Assembly: GCA_964606735.1 (NCBI GenBank)
Contig: CAZSHI010000002.1
Span: 62,001-126,000 of the forward strand
DNA length: 64,000 nt
Source: UBA5109 sp964606735
GTDB taxonomy: Bacteria; Pseudomonadota; Gammaproteobacteria; Pseudomonadales; Pseudohongiellaceae
Direction: 5' to 3'
Both the position numbers and the translations under genes were made by a program. The notes beneath the pieces are model-generated. The model was not told where the DNA came from, made no database searches, and saw only the letters and a list, made by a program, of their open reading frames with translations. Shown here piece by piece: positions 50,576 through 59,772 of this stretch (positions are counted from its first letter, which is position 1; every line of letters begins with the position of its first letter).

Positions 50576-50613
50576 CAATAACCCACGCTCTAGAGGGACA
50601 GCTCGGGAAGCCC

Positions 50614-51735
50614 TTATTGTCGTTGCTGGGCCCTGATTCTGTTATAGGCTTCGATGGAGATATCCTGATAAACCGTGACTCTGGATTCAAAGTCACGATA
50701 CGAGGCCAGAATACGCCGCCCAATGTCGCTGCTTTGCCCCAGCTCATTGATAATGTCCTGAGAAACTCGATACAGCTCGGCTGTTAGGTCATCGGGAAAT
50801 TGGCGAAGTGTGACATTATGCTCTTCAACCAGAGTCTCCAGGGCTGTGGTATTTGTTGCGATTGCTTCAATGCTCATGCGCGAGCTCGCCGCTTCTACTG
50901 CTGTGCGGATAATTAGTTGCAAATCTGCCGGCAAGGCCTCAAAAATTTCCTTATTGAACATAAATTCCAGTATGGTGCCCGGCTCGTGCCAGCCAGGATA
51001 GTAGTAGTAATCGGCAATATCATAAAAGCCCAGTGCGAGATCGTTTAAAGGCGCAACAAACTCGGTTGCATCAATCACGCCGGTTTGCAGTGAAGTATAA
51101 ATTTCACCAGCTGCAAGATTGACCGGGACGCCACCAACACGCTGCAGAACCTCACCTCCCAGGCCAGGCATACGCATTTTCAGGCCCCTGAAATCTTCCA
51201 GGCTGTTGATTTCCTTATTGAACCATCCGCCCATCTGCACACCGGTATTGCCTCCCTGCATTGGAATCAGGTTAAAGGGTTCATACAATTCTTCCCAGAG
51301 CGCCATGCCCCCACCATAGGTAAGCCAGCTCTCCATTTCTTCACCATTCATGCCGAAAGGCAGCGCAGAAAAAAACTGGGTTTCAGGCGCTTTGCCTTTC
51401 CAGTAATACGCCGTGCCATGACCTACTTCCGCCGTCCCCGCACTAACTGCATCAAACACTTCCAAAGCCGGCACCAGTTCGCCTGCTCCGTAGACCCGGA
51501 TCCTCATGCGTCCTTCCGAGAGCTCCTCGACCATGTCGGCAAAAGTCTCGGAAACCATGCCAATACCCGGAAAGTTTTTAGGCCAGGTGGTTACCAGTTT
51601 CCACTCATAAGTTTGTTGCGGTTCAGCAGCGCTCTGCGCCGTGCTGCCCGAATTCATATCGTCTCCACCACAAGCCAGCAATGCCGCGGACATCAAGCCC
51701 AGCATCAGCGTGTTTTTAATGGTTCTTGTTTTCAT
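50614..51735 (-). CDS. TRAP transporter substrate-binding lipoprotein (DctP-type)
   Basis: Start at ATG 51735 (GGAGCGAGAG upstream). The product (373 residues) has a signal peptide with lipobox LLAC and DctP features: WKLVTTWPKNFPGIGMVSETFADMVEELSEGRMRIRVYGAGELVPALEVFDAVSAGTAEVGHGTAYYW, FRGLKMRMPGLGGEVLQRVGGVPVNLAAGEIYTSLQTGVIDATEF. The pattern, with WPKNFPGIG, resembles the TakP-like subfamily that binds 2-oxo acids as dimers with cations. It is convergent to the permease genes, unusual since TRAP genes are normally one operon. Confidence 0.92.
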   Translation of the reverse strand: MKTRTIKNTLMLGLMSAALLACGGDDMNSGSTAQSAAEPQQTYEWKLVTTWPKNFPGIGMVSETFADMVEELSEGRMRIRVYGAGELVPALEVFDAVSAGTAEVGHGTAYYWKGKAPETQFFSALPFGMNGEEMESWLTYGGGMALWEELYEPFNLIPMQGGNTGVQMGGWFNKEINSLEDFRGLKMRMPGLGGEVLQRVGGVPVNLAAGEIYTSLQTGVIDATEFVAPLNDLALGFYDIADYYYYPGWHEPGTILEFMFNKEIFEALPADLQLIIRTAVEAASSRMSIEAIATNTTALETLVEEHNVTLRQFPDDLTAELYRVSQDIINELGQSSDIGRRILASYRDFESRVTVYQDISIEAYNRIRAQQRQ

Positions 51736-51770
51736 TTTCTCTCGCTCCAAGCGGCCTTTGTTTTAGCTTG

Positions 51771-53990
51771 TTAGATAGCTTCCAGCCTGGCATATGACAT
51801 GACCAGCCATTTGCCACCAACATCATCAAAATTTATCTGTACCCTGGCATTTTTCCCTTTGCCTTCGCAATTCAGCACAACACCTTCGCCAAACTTCGGG
51901 TGCCTGACGCGCTGTCCCAGATTCAGGAAGACGCCATCCTGCTGAGCCGAAGAACCCGCGATAGTAGCATGCTCTTCACTTTTATGCGCTCTTTTGCCGT
52001 AGTCCTGGAAATAGGTGCTACGGCTTATTCTGCCCTGTAAGCGCACTTCTTCCAACAGCTCCTGTGGCAGCTCAGTGAGAAAGCGGGAGGGCCGGGTGAG
52101 GCTTTCCTCCCCGTGCAGGCGCCTGGATTCAGCATGGCTTAAATACAGCTTTTGCATGGCCCGCGTAATACCGACGTAACAAAGCCGGCGTTCTTCTTCC
52201 AGGCCCGACTGGGAGTCCATCGACATCTGATGCGGAAACAGGCCTTCTTCCAGGCCAGCAATAAACACCAGGGGAAACTCCAGGCCTTTTGCCGAATGCA
52301 GGGTCATCAACTGTACAGCATCTTCACCGGTACCAGCCTGGGTATCTCCGGCATCCAGCGCTGCTTTATCAATAAAGCCCGCCAGCACCTCTCTGATGGA
52401 TCCTTCATCGGCATCATCCAGCTCTTCCAGGGTAAATGCTTTAGCCGCATTGATCAGTTCATCCAGGTTTTCCTGCCGGATTTTGGCTTTTTCACCGCCT
52501 TCTTTTTCATAATGTTTGGGCAAACCGCTGCGCTGGATCATCTGCTCACAGAGCTCATGAAGATCCCTGCCCTGGGCAAAATCATCCAGTTCATTAATGA
52601 GATTCATGAACCCGTCAAGACTCATCAGGGCACGAGGCGGCAACAGGCTATCACTAAGTGCTTTCACGGCAGCCTGCCAAAGCGAAAAATTTTCTTTTCG
52701 GGCGATACTGCGCAGCCCATCTATTGTCTTGTTGCCAATGCCTCGCACAGGCGTATTGATAACGCGCTCCATGGCGGCATCATCATCGCGACTGGCGACC
52801 AGCCTAAGATAGGCCATGGCATTGCGAATTTCCTGTCTCTCATAGAAACGAAAGCCCCCGTAGATACGATAGGGCATGCCAAGCCGTAACAGGGCTTCTT
52901 CCAGTTCGCGTGACTGGGCATTTGAGCGGTACAAAATGGCTGCTTCACTGATCTTGTTGCCCTTCTGGGACCACTGCTCAAGCTGGGCACAGATGAAACG
53001 GGCCTCGTCCTGTTCGTTATAGGCCGAATAGACAGATATTGCCTCTCCTTCCTTGTCTTCAGTCCATAGCTCCTTGCCCAGCCGGCCCTGATTATTGGCA
53101 ATCAGCGTGTTGGCTGCTTTCAGAATATTGCCACTAGAGCGGTAATTTTGTTCAAGACGCACAATGTCTGTGCCACTGAAATCTTGGGAAAAGTGCTGGA
53201 TATTTTCAATCCGGGCTCCACGCCAGCCATAGATAGACTGATCATCATCGCCCACAGCCGTCACCTCAGCGCGCGAGCCAGCCAGCATTCTTAGCCAGGC
53301 ATATTGAATGGCATTGGTATCCTGAAATTCGTCTACCAGGATATGTTTAAACCGCGCCTGGTAATGAGCCAGCAGTTTGGGGTTCTTTAACCACAGTTCA
53401 TGTGAACGCAGCAGTAGCTCGCCGAAATCCACCATGCCGCCACGTTCACAGGCTTCTTCGTAGGCACTGTAAACCTTCAGCATCTTGCTGATAAATTCAT
53501 CTCCGTAACTTTCTATGCTGGCCGCACGCAGGCCCTCATCTTTCTGTTCATTAATAAACCACTGGCATTGCCTGGCCGGCCATCGGCTTTCATCAATGTC
53601 CAGCAGTTTGTGAACTCGCTTGATCAGGCGCAGCTGATCATCTGCATCCAGAATCTGGAACTTTTCCGGTAAGCCGGCTTCCTGCCAGTGAGCTCGTAAT
53701 AGGCGATGGGCAAGCCCGTGAAAAGTGCCAACCCACATGCCGCCGACAGGCCCCTGCAGAAGCTCTTCGATACGCAGTCGCATCTCATTAGCAGCCTTGT
53801 TGGTAAAGGTGACCGCAAGCAAACTGTGAGGCGAGATTCCCTCAGTGGCTATTAGCCAAGCAATGCGATGAACCAACACGCGGGTTTTTCCACTGCCAGC
53901 GCCAGCCAGTACCAGCAGGTTGGCGGCATCTGCGGTAACTGCCTGACGTTGTGCATCATTGAGGGGTTCAAGTATGTGTGTAATATCCAT
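51771..53990 (-). CDS. uvrD: DNA helicase II (UvrD)
   Basis: A 739-residue superfamily 1A helicase: LNDAQRQAVTADAANLLVLAGAGSGKTRVLVHRIAWLI (Q motif and Walker A), AVTFTNKAANEMRLRI, ILVDEFQDTN, GDDDQSIYGWRGA, EQNYRSSGNILKAAN and LMTLHSAKGLEFPLVFIAGLEEGLFPH, YVGITRAMQKLYLSHAESR. UvrD acts in mismatch and nucleotide excision repair. The C-terminal tail (about 690-739) holds the LGQRVRHPKFGEGVVLNCEGKGKNARVQINFDDVGGKWLV Tudor-like domain that binds RNA polymerase. Length typical. Confidence 0.96.
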   Translation of the reverse strand: MDITHILEPLNDAQRQAVTADAANLLVLAGAGSGKTRVLVHRIAWLIATEGISPHSLLAVTFTNKAANEMRLRIEELLQGPVGGMWVGTFHGLAHRLLRAHWQEAGLPEKFQILDADDQLRLIKRVHKLLDIDESRWPARQCQWFINEQKDEGLRAASIESYGDEFISKMLKVYSAYEEACERGGMVDFGELLLRSHELWLKNPKLLAHYQARFKHILVDEFQDTNAIQYAWLRMLAGSRAEVTAVGDDDQSIYGWRGARIENIQHFSQDFSGTDIVRLEQNYRSSGNILKAANTLIANNQGRLGKELWTEDKEGEAISVYSAYNEQDEARFICAQLEQWSQKGNKISEAAILYRSNAQSRELEEALLRLGMPYRIYGGFRFYERQEIRNAMAYLRLVASRDDDAAMERVINTPVRGIGNKTIDGLRSIARKENFSLWQAAVKALSDSLLPPRALMSLDGFMNLINELDDFAQGRDLHELCEQMIQRSGLPKHYEKEGGEKAKIRQENLDELINAAKAFTLEELDDADEGSIREVLAGFIDKAALDAGDTQAGTGEDAVQLMTLHSAKGLEFPLVFIAGLEEGLFPHQMSMDSQSGLEEERRLCYVGITRAMQKLYLSHAESRRLHGEESLTRPSRFLTELPQELLEEVRLQGRISRSTYFQDYGKRAHKSEEHATIAGSSAQQDGVFLNLGQRVRHPKFGEGVVLNCEGKGKNARVQINFDDVGGKWLVMSYARLEAI

Positions 53991-54070
53991 CGCGCGTATT
54001 TTAGCAAAATCTCCCGTTTTAAAATATTTTCAATCGGCATCCTGTTCTCGTATGCAATTGTAAAAAAACT

Positions 54071-54079
54071 TGCTACTAT
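54071..54079 (+). promoter_or_regulatory. extended -10 promoter of the cold-shock gene
   Basis: TGCTACTAT: TGn extension plus a TACTAT hexamer. The -35 region (TATGCA, 54051-54056) is poor, as common for extended -10 promoters. It gives a leader of about 165 nt before the cold-shock start, close to the size of cspA leaders. Confidence 0.5.
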
Positions 54080-54252
54080 CAATCGCAATCCAAGCTGTTC
54101 AGCATGCTTTTGCTGACCGGGTTGGCCAGAAGTTTCCATGGATCAGGCAGTTCTAATGACACTGTGAGACTTTGATTTAGGCTAGTGCCTTTAGGTGTTA
54201 GCAACAAGAAATATACCAAGCAATTGGTAATGTTAAGAGAGAAAAGAGAAAT

Positions 54253-54471
54253 ATGTCTGAGCAAGTTGAAGGTACCGTTAAGTGGTTCAATGATGAAAAG
54301 GGCTTTGGTTTTATTGAACAAGCTGGTGGCAAAGATGTTTTTGTTCACTACAGCGCCATTAGCGGGGAAGGTAGACGTACCTTATATGAAGGACAAAAGG
54401 TCACCATGAATGTGACCCAGGGTCAGAAAGGCCCTCAAGCAGAAAACGTACAGCCGGCTGCTGCTGACTAA
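54253..54471 (+). CDS. cold-shock domain protein
   Basis: A 72-residue CspA-family protein: GTVKWFNDEKGFGFIEQAGGKDVFVHYSAISGEGRRTLYEGQKV. The RNP1-like KGFGFI and RNP2-like DVFVHY motifs bind single-stranded RNA or DNA and melt mRNA structures. A ribosome site (AGAGAAAAGAG) is upstream. The long 5' leader (about 165 nt) is typical for genes induced in the cold; whether this copy is cold-inducible cannot be decided. The 201 bp after the gene before hexR contain no clear gene. Confidence 0.94.
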   Translation: MSEQVEGTVKWFNDEKGFGFIEQAGGKDVFVHYSAISGEGRRTLYEGQKVTMNVTQGQKGPQAENVQPAAAD

Positions 54472-54672
54472 ACCGCTTCACGCTTGTAGTGCTTGCCCGT
54501 AAGGGCATGGAATGCTCTTAACCTTGCTTTCTTCTTTTGAAAAGGAGTAAGGGCAGCAGTTTCATTGTGACTAAAAAAAGCCGCTCCCACGTAGAAAAAT
54601 TCCTACTTTAATTGCCTAAGCATCTAATCTGTATTACTTTTTCGATCTGAGCTCCGGAAGCAATGCTTGACT

Positions 54673-55536
54673 ATGGAAAAAGGCAACCTGATCAGAAAAT
54701 TGACGCTGAACCTGGATAAGTTGCGCAAGTCGGAACGAAAGGTCGCCGAATTTGTGTTATCTGATCCGGGTCAGGTTATCAGCATGCGGATTATTGATCT
54801 GGCAAATCATGCCGAGGTGAGTGAACCTACCGTTATTCGCTTTTGCCGTGCAATGGGCTTCGACGGTTTTCAGGCCTTCAAGCTGCAATTGGCCCAGCAC
54901 ATTGGAAGTAGCGGCAGTTTCTCCCAATTCCGAGTCAGCCCTAAGGACTCGATCGCCGACGTCAATAAAAAAGTCTTTGATACCACCATTGGCTCGCTGA
55001 TTAGTGTCCGTGATGAAATCGATACCCGTGCATTGGAAAAGGCCATCAAGGCTTTGATCTCCGCTGGTCGTGTGGAATTTTATGGCTTTGGCGCCTCCGG
55101 CTCAGTAGCTATAGATGCCCAGCATAAATTTTTTCGATTGCAGGTTTCCGCAGCCGCTTATACCGATCCACATATCCAGCACATGTCGGCCATTTCCCTG
55201 AATGATTCCGATGTGGTGGTTGCCATTTCGCAAACCGGGCGAACCAAGGCGCTGATTCAAAGCGTTAAACTGGCCCGGGAGGCCGGAGCGACCGTTATCG
55301 GGCTGGTGCCTGAAAATACCCCCCTGGATGATCTTTGCGATTTGCCTATCCACATCAATATGGAAGAAAACCACTTGGAGTTTGCCCCGGTTTCCTCACG
55401 CATAGCTCATCTGGTGGTTATTGACGTACTGGCGATGGGCGTCGCGCAACATCGCAATGCGGAACTTAAAGAACATCTCAGGCTACTCAGTAAAAGCCTG
55501 CGCTCATTACGAACCGGCAAAAACAAAAAACCCTGA
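54673..55536 (+). CDS. hexR: MurR/RpiR-family regulator HexR-like
   Basis: The 287-residue product has an N-terminal HTH_6 domain (KLRKSERKVAEFVLSDPGQVISMRIIDLANHAEVSEPTVIRFCRAMGFDGFQAFKLQLAQHI) and a SIS sugar-phosphate-binding domain (FYGFGASGSVAIDAQHKFFRL, DVVVAISQTGRTKALIQSVKLAREAGATVIGL). This matches HexR, which represses central sugar catabolism genes (zwf, edd, eda, gap) and responds to 2-keto-3-deoxy-6-phosphogluconate. No such genes are in the window, so HexR would act elsewhere. Start ATG 54673 is preferred to the TTG 54667 because family members start with Met-two residues ahead. Confidence 0.88.
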   Translation: MEKGNLIRKLTLNLDKLRKSERKVAEFVLSDPGQVISMRIIDLANHAEVSEPTVIRFCRAMGFDGFQAFKLQLAQHIGSSGSFSQFRVSPKDSIADVNKKVFDTTIGSLISVRDEIDTRALEKAIKALISAGRVEFYGFGASGSVAIDAQHKFFRLQVSAAAYTDPHIQHMSAISLNDSDVVVAISQTGRTKALIQSVKLAREAGATVIGLVPENTPLDDLCDLPIHINMEENHLEFAPVSSRIAHLVVIDVLAMGVAQHRNAELKEHLRLLSKSLRSLRTGKNKKP

Positions 55537-55537
55537 T

Positions 55538-56452
55538 TCAGTTGAATCCCAACAAATAGCGATCAAAAAACTCAAGTACCCGGCTTTCAAAATCAAGGCT
55601 GCGCTGGGTATCAAAGCTGGCATGATCTACCCCATCAGTCAGCCATATTTCTTTGGGCTGTCTCGCCGAAGCATATAATAAATCGCCGCTTTGTTCTGAA
55701 ATCACAATATCACTGGTACTGTGCAGAATCAGCACCGGTCGTGAGTCCAACTGCCCAATCCAGCGCGTCGCATCAATGTCATCGATACTGCCCTTGACCT
55801 CTCGCTCGGCCCAAAAGCGGATCAGGCTGGCAAAAGGAAAGGCCGGTAAACCGGTGTAATACCGAATACTGGTGTCGATCGTATCGCGCATGGATGAAAA
55901 AGCGCTGTGTAGAACCAAAGCCCGAACCTGCTCATGCCCGGCGGCATACTGGACAGCTATCGTACCCCCCAGTGAATTTCCCAGCAGCCCAATGCGCTGC
56001 GGATTTATATCATCCTGCTGGGCAAGAAAGTTGAACCAGGCATCTAGATCCGGCATTTCATGCAGCCCGAAGCTGATAAGCTCGCCACTGTTCAGGTCAT
56101 GCGCCCTGACTGAGCTCAATAAAACACCATATCCATGGCGAGCCAGCATCTCGGCTTCTTCCAGTAGCTCGCTGCGGTCTGATTTATAGCCGTGCTGCAG
56201 GACCACTGCGGCACCGTTTCTTGAAGGGATATACCAGCCATAAAGGCTGTTGCCATCTGCCGATTGCACTAGAACATCAGCATAATCCAGGCCAAAATCA
56301 GCTGGCGTACGGTCCAGCGCTGACCTGGCCTCTCTCGGATGATAAACCAGCTCCAGAGCCTGATTTCTTGAAACCAGCAGCAGGGAAATGAACAGCAGAA
56401 GTAACAGTCCGCCAACAATGCTGACAGCCTTGCGCAGAGACCGTTTGAGCAT
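55538..56452 (-). CDS. membrane-anchored alpha/beta hydrolase
   Basis: A 304-residue protein with an N-terminal helix (VGGLLLLLFISLLLVS) anchoring an alpha/beta hydrolase: AAVVLQHGYKSDRSELLEEAEMLARHGYGVLL, nucleophile GNSLGG, PVLILHSTSDIVISEQSG (Asp) and LTDGVDHASFDT (His). The domain resembles BAAT/dienelactone-hydrolase-like esterases of the YchJ/YfhR type. Substrate unknown. Its start overlaps the glmS stop by one base (TAATG), so it is the last gene of the glmU-glmS operon. Confidence 0.88.
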   Translation of the reverse strand: MLKRSLRKAVSIVGGLLLLLFISLLLVSRNQALELVYHPREARSALDRTPADFGLDYADVLVQSADGNSLYGWYIPSRNGAAVVLQHGYKSDRSELLEEAEMLARHGYGVLLSSVRAHDLNSGELISFGLHEMPDLDAWFNFLAQQDDINPQRIGLLGNSLGGTIAVQYAAGHEQVRALVLHSAFSSMRDTIDTSIRYYTGLPAFPFASLIRFWAEREVKGSIDDIDATRWIGQLDSRPVLILHSTSDIVISEQSGDLLYASARQPKEIWLTDGVDHASFDTQRSLDFESRVLEFFDRYLLGFN

Positions 56453-58287
56453 TATTCCACGGTGACAGATTTGGCCAGGTTTCTAGGCTGGTCCACATCC
56501 GTGCCCTTGATAACCGCAACATAATAGGACAACAGCTGCAGTGGTATGGTGTAGATAATAGGGTCCAGAAACTCACTGCTATGGGGCATGTTAATGACTT
56601 TAATGGCGTCATCATCTTCAAAGCCGGCCTCCCTGTCAGCGAAAACATACAACTTCCCGCCGCGTGCGCTCACTTCCTGCAGATTGGATTTTAGTTTTTC
56701 CAGCAACTCATCGTTGGGCGCTATGGCAATCACCGGCATTTCATCATCCACCAGTGCAAGAGGGCCATGTTTTAATTCACCGGCCGGATAGGCCTCGGCA
56801 TGAATATAGGAAATTTCCTTGAGCTTGAGTGCGCCTTCCTTGGCTACCGGGTACTGCACGCCGCGCCCTAGAAACAGCGCATGATGCTTTTCCGCGAAGT
56901 CATGGGAAATCCTGTCAATCAATTGGTCCAGTTTTAAGACTTCGGCAATGATCTCGGGCAAGTGGTGCAGCTCCTCAACCAGATGTTTTTCATCGTATTC
57001 CGTCAAGCCTTGATGGCGTGCCAGTATGATAGGCAGTAGGGCAAGAATACACAGCTGGGTAGTGAAGGCTTTGGTAGAAGCAACGCCGATTTCCCTGCCA
57101 GCCTGCGTCATGATCGCCAGGTCTGACTCCCGCACCAGTGAGCTGTTGGGAACATTGCAGATGGTAAGTGTCGCCAAATAATCTGATTCATTGGCATAAC
57201 GCAGTGCAGCCAGCGTATCTGCTGTTTCACCGGACTGTGAAATTGTCACGAACAAGCAATTTTCCGGCACAATAATATTGCGGTAGCGATATTCACTGGC
57301 GATATCAACAGAACAGGACATGCGGGCAACATTCTCGAACCAGAATTTGGCTATCATGCCGGCATGATAGCTTGTTCCGCAGGCAACTATCTGAACCCGT
57401 TGTGTTTTTTTAAAAATTTCCTGTGCTTCAACACCAAAGGCCTCTTCCAGCACATGCGTATGACTTAATTTTCCGGCTAGCGTATTTCCAATCACTTTCG
57501 GCTGCTCAAAAATTTCCTTGAGCATGAAGTGGCGAAAAGCCCCTTTGGAGCTGTCAGACATCTCGTCGCTTAAGCGAACAATATCCCGCTTGATTTCTTC
57601 ACCCTGGCTCCAGATGCGAATTTTTTTGCTGGTAATTTCTGCAATATCGCCTTCTTCCAGATAAATAAAACGGTCTGTCACCTGACCAAGTGCCGCAGGA
57701 TCTGAAGCGATAAAGTTTTCCCCGATGCCCACGCCAATAACCAGTGGACTACCGCTACGCGCAACGACTATTCGATCAGGAGCGTCTTTATTGATAACAG
57801 CAAGACCATAGGCGCCTTCTAGCCGCTTGACAACATTTTTAACCGCCTGGGTAAAATCATCCTGCTTTTTAGCAAGCTCTGCATGAATCAGGTGCACGAT
57901 GACTTCGGTGTCTGTCTGGGTTAAAAATTCATAGCCCTGCTCAATGAGCTCCTGCTTGAGCTCTTGATAGTTTTCGATAATACCGTTATGCACCAGCGCC
58001 AGACTGTCACTGGAGCAGTGAGGGTGCGCATTGGTTTCTGTTGGTTTCCCGTGGGTAGCCCAGCGAGTATGTGCAATACCCAGCGTGCCTCTAATATCGC
58101 TGTTTTGAACTTTTTCCTGCAGCGCGGCAACCTTGCCAACCGTTTTTATACAGTCAATAGTGCCTGATTTTTTATTGATCAGGGCAAGCCCTGCTGAATC
58201 ATACCCTCGATATTCCAGGCGCCGGAGTCCTTCCAGCAATATATCAGTCACCTTTCTCTGGCCGATAGCGCCAACAATGCCACACAT
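56452..58287 (-). CDS. glmS: glucosamine-fructose-6-phosphate aminotransferase
   Basis: The 611-residue protein has the class II glutaminase domain (MCGIVGAIGQ with nucleophile Cys after Met removal; TRWATHGKPTETNAHPH) and two SIS domains (GTSYHAGMIAKFWFE, SQSGETADTLAALRYA, ... DQPRNLAKSVTVE at the C-terminus). It makes glucosamine-6-phosphate for peptidoglycan and lipopolysaccharide. Starts 5 bp after glmU on the same strand. No glmS ribozyme-like sequence is expected here, as in other gammaproteobacteria. Confidence 0.96.
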   Translation of the reverse strand: MCGIVGAIGQRKVTDILLEGLRRLEYRGYDSAGLALINKKSGTIDCIKTVGKVAALQEKVQNSDIRGTLGIAHTRWATHGKPTETNAHPHCSSDSLALVHNGIIENYQELKQELIEQGYEFLTQTDTEVIVHLIHAELAKKQDDFTQAVKNVVKRLEGAYGLAVINKDAPDRIVVARSGSPLVIGVGIGENFIASDPAALGQVTDRFIYLEEGDIAEITSKKIRIWSQGEEIKRDIVRLSDEMSDSSKGAFRHFMLKEIFEQPKVIGNTLAGKLSHTHVLEEAFGVEAQEIFKKTQRVQIVACGTSYHAGMIAKFWFENVARMSCSVDIASEYRYRNIIVPENCLFVTISQSGETADTLAALRYANESDYLATLTICNVPNSSLVRESDLAIMTQAGREIGVASTKAFTTQLCILALLPIILARHQGLTEYDEKHLVEELHHLPEIIAEVLKLDQLIDRISHDFAEKHHALFLGRGVQYPVAKEGALKLKEISYIHAEAYPAGELKHGPLALVDDEMPVIAIAPNDELLEKLKSNLQEVSARGGKLYVFADREAGFEDDDAIKVINMPHSSEFLDPIIYTIPLQLLSYYVAVIKGTDVDQPRNLAKSVTVE

Positions 58288-58292
58288 GCTTT

Positions 58293-59669
58293 TTACTTCC
58301 CGTTGTTTTTTTGCGGCCTCTGCCAGCCGTCAATATTTGTTTGCTTGCTGCGACCTATAGCCAATTGCTCAGCTTCAACATTTTTGGTGACAACCGAGCC
58401 AGCGCCGACAGTTGCGCCATCTGCAAGCCTTACTGGCGCAACCAGCGCTGTATTTGAACCGATAAAGACATTGTTGCCAATAATTGTTTGAAATTTATTA
58501 ACGCCATCATAATTGCAGGTTATTGTTCCTGCCCCAACATTAACGCTACTACCCATCTCCGTGTCACCGACATAGCTGAGATGATTAACCTTGCTGCCTT
58601 TGCCTATATGGGCTTTTTTGGTTTCTACAAAATTACCAATTTTTGCCTCATCATCCAGCCGGGTTCCCGGGCGAATACGGGCGAATGGACCAATGCTGCA
58701 TTTGCTTCCTATACTGGCATCTTCTATAACGCTGTTTGCGTCAATGCGTGTTCCGGCCTCGATGGAGCAGTTTTTTAGAACACAGTTTGGTCCTATGTAA
58801 ACGCCTTTACCAAGCCTCACTCTACCTTCTACAATCACATTGATATCTATCTGCACTTCTGTATCGGCTTCCAGCTCGCCACGACAATCAAAGCGTGCTG
58901 GATCGAAGAGTTTTACCCCCTGAAGCATAAGCTTTAGTGCTTGCTCTTTCTGGTAAGCCCTTTCAAGAGTGGCCAGTTGTAACATATTATTGACGCCGCT
59001 AGCTTCCTGCTCATTCATGCAACTGACTGAATTTACCTTATTGCCGTCCTTTATACACAGCTCGACAATATCCGTTAAATAATATTCCTGCTGTGCATTG
59101 TTATTTTGAATTCTAGGTAGCCATTGTTTTAATTTTTCCGCCGGAAAAGCCATGATCCCCGTGTTTATTTCTGTAATTTTGCGCTGCTCATCATCCGCAT
59201 CTTTTTCTTCTATGATAGCGCTGATTTCGCCCTTGGTGTTACGAATAATTCGGCCAAGGCCTTCTGGCTGTGAAACTTCGCAGGTTAAAACCGCCATTGA
59301 CTGTTCATCGATTTTTTCCAGCAGCTTTTCCAGGCTTGATGCTTTAATCAACGGCACATCTCCGTAAAGCACCAGTACTTTGGCCCGCTCATCCAGCATC
59401 GGGATAGCCTGTTCAACAGCATGAGCAGTGCCCTTTTGTTCAGTTTGTAATGCAAAGTTCAAGGGCAGGTGCGCCAGCTTAGTCTGAATCTGTTCTGCCT
59501 GGTAGCCAATCACCAGCGTTGTATTTTGAGAGTTCAGGCTTGCTGCAGTAGCAATGACATGTTCGACCAGAGAGCGGCCGGCAAGTTCATGTAAAACTTT
59601 TGGCGTCTGTGAATACATCCGCGTCCCTTTTCCGGCCGCCAGAATGACAACATTCAAATTGCTGCTCAT
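58293..59669 (-). CDS. glmU: bifunctional UDP-N-acetylglucosamine pyrophosphorylase / glucosamine-1-phosphate acetyltransferase
   Basis: Start at ATG 59669 (GGAAGACAAGC upstream); 458 residues. The N-terminal uridyltransferase domain shows VVILAAGKGTRMYSQTPKVLHELAGRSLVEHV, LYGDVPLIKASS and GTIT-type loops; the C-terminal left-handed beta helix has IGPFARIRPGTRLDDEAKIGNFVETKKAHIGKGSKVNHLSYVGD. It makes UDP-GlcNAc from glucosamine-1-phosphate. It is 104 bp downstream of atpC, after a terminator, the same order as in Pseudomonas. Confidence 0.95.
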   Translation of the reverse strand: MSSNLNVVILAAGKGTRMYSQTPKVLHELAGRSLVEHVIATAASLNSQNTTLVIGYQAEQIQTKLAHLPLNFALQTEQKGTAHAVEQAIPMLDERAKVLVLYGDVPLIKASSLEKLLEKIDEQSMAVLTCEVSQPEGLGRIIRNTKGEISAIIEEKDADDEQRKITEINTGIMAFPAEKLKQWLPRIQNNNAQQEYYLTDIVELCIKDGNKVNSVSCMNEQEASGVNNMLQLATLERAYQKEQALKLMLQGVKLFDPARFDCRGELEADTEVQIDINVIVEGRVRLGKGVYIGPNCVLKNCSIEAGTRIDANSVIEDASIGSKCSIGPFARIRPGTRLDDEAKIGNFVETKKAHIGKGSKVNHLSYVGDTEMGSSVNVGAGTITCNYDGVNKFQTIIGNNVFIGSNTALVAPVRLADGATVGAGSVVTKNVEAEQLAIGRSKQTNIDGWQRPQKNNGK

Positions 59670-59709
59670 GCTTGTCTTCCATCCTCTTAGCAATGGCCAT
59701 AAGAATAGC

Positions 59710-59738
59710 AAAAAAAAAGGCAGCCAACGCTACCTTTT
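59710..59738 (-). terminator. rho-independent terminator of the atp operon
   Basis: On the minus strand a 10-bp stem (59729-59738 with 59715-59724, one G-U pair), loop of four bases, then a T tract (complement of the A run 59710-59718). It stands between atpC and glmU. Strong form. Confidence 0.8.
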
Positions 59739-59772
59739 CATTAATTCCTTTGTACTGTTGCCTTATGCCGCT

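Noticed and set aside
52152..52889. 245-codon plus-strand frame inside uvrD
   Set aside because: It is antisense to a complete, motif-rich helicase and has no recognisable features.
54472..54672. Terminator or small RNA after the cold-shock gene
   Set aside because: Only a 5-bp stem (TGCCC/GGGCA) without a T tract is visible; not enough to support either.
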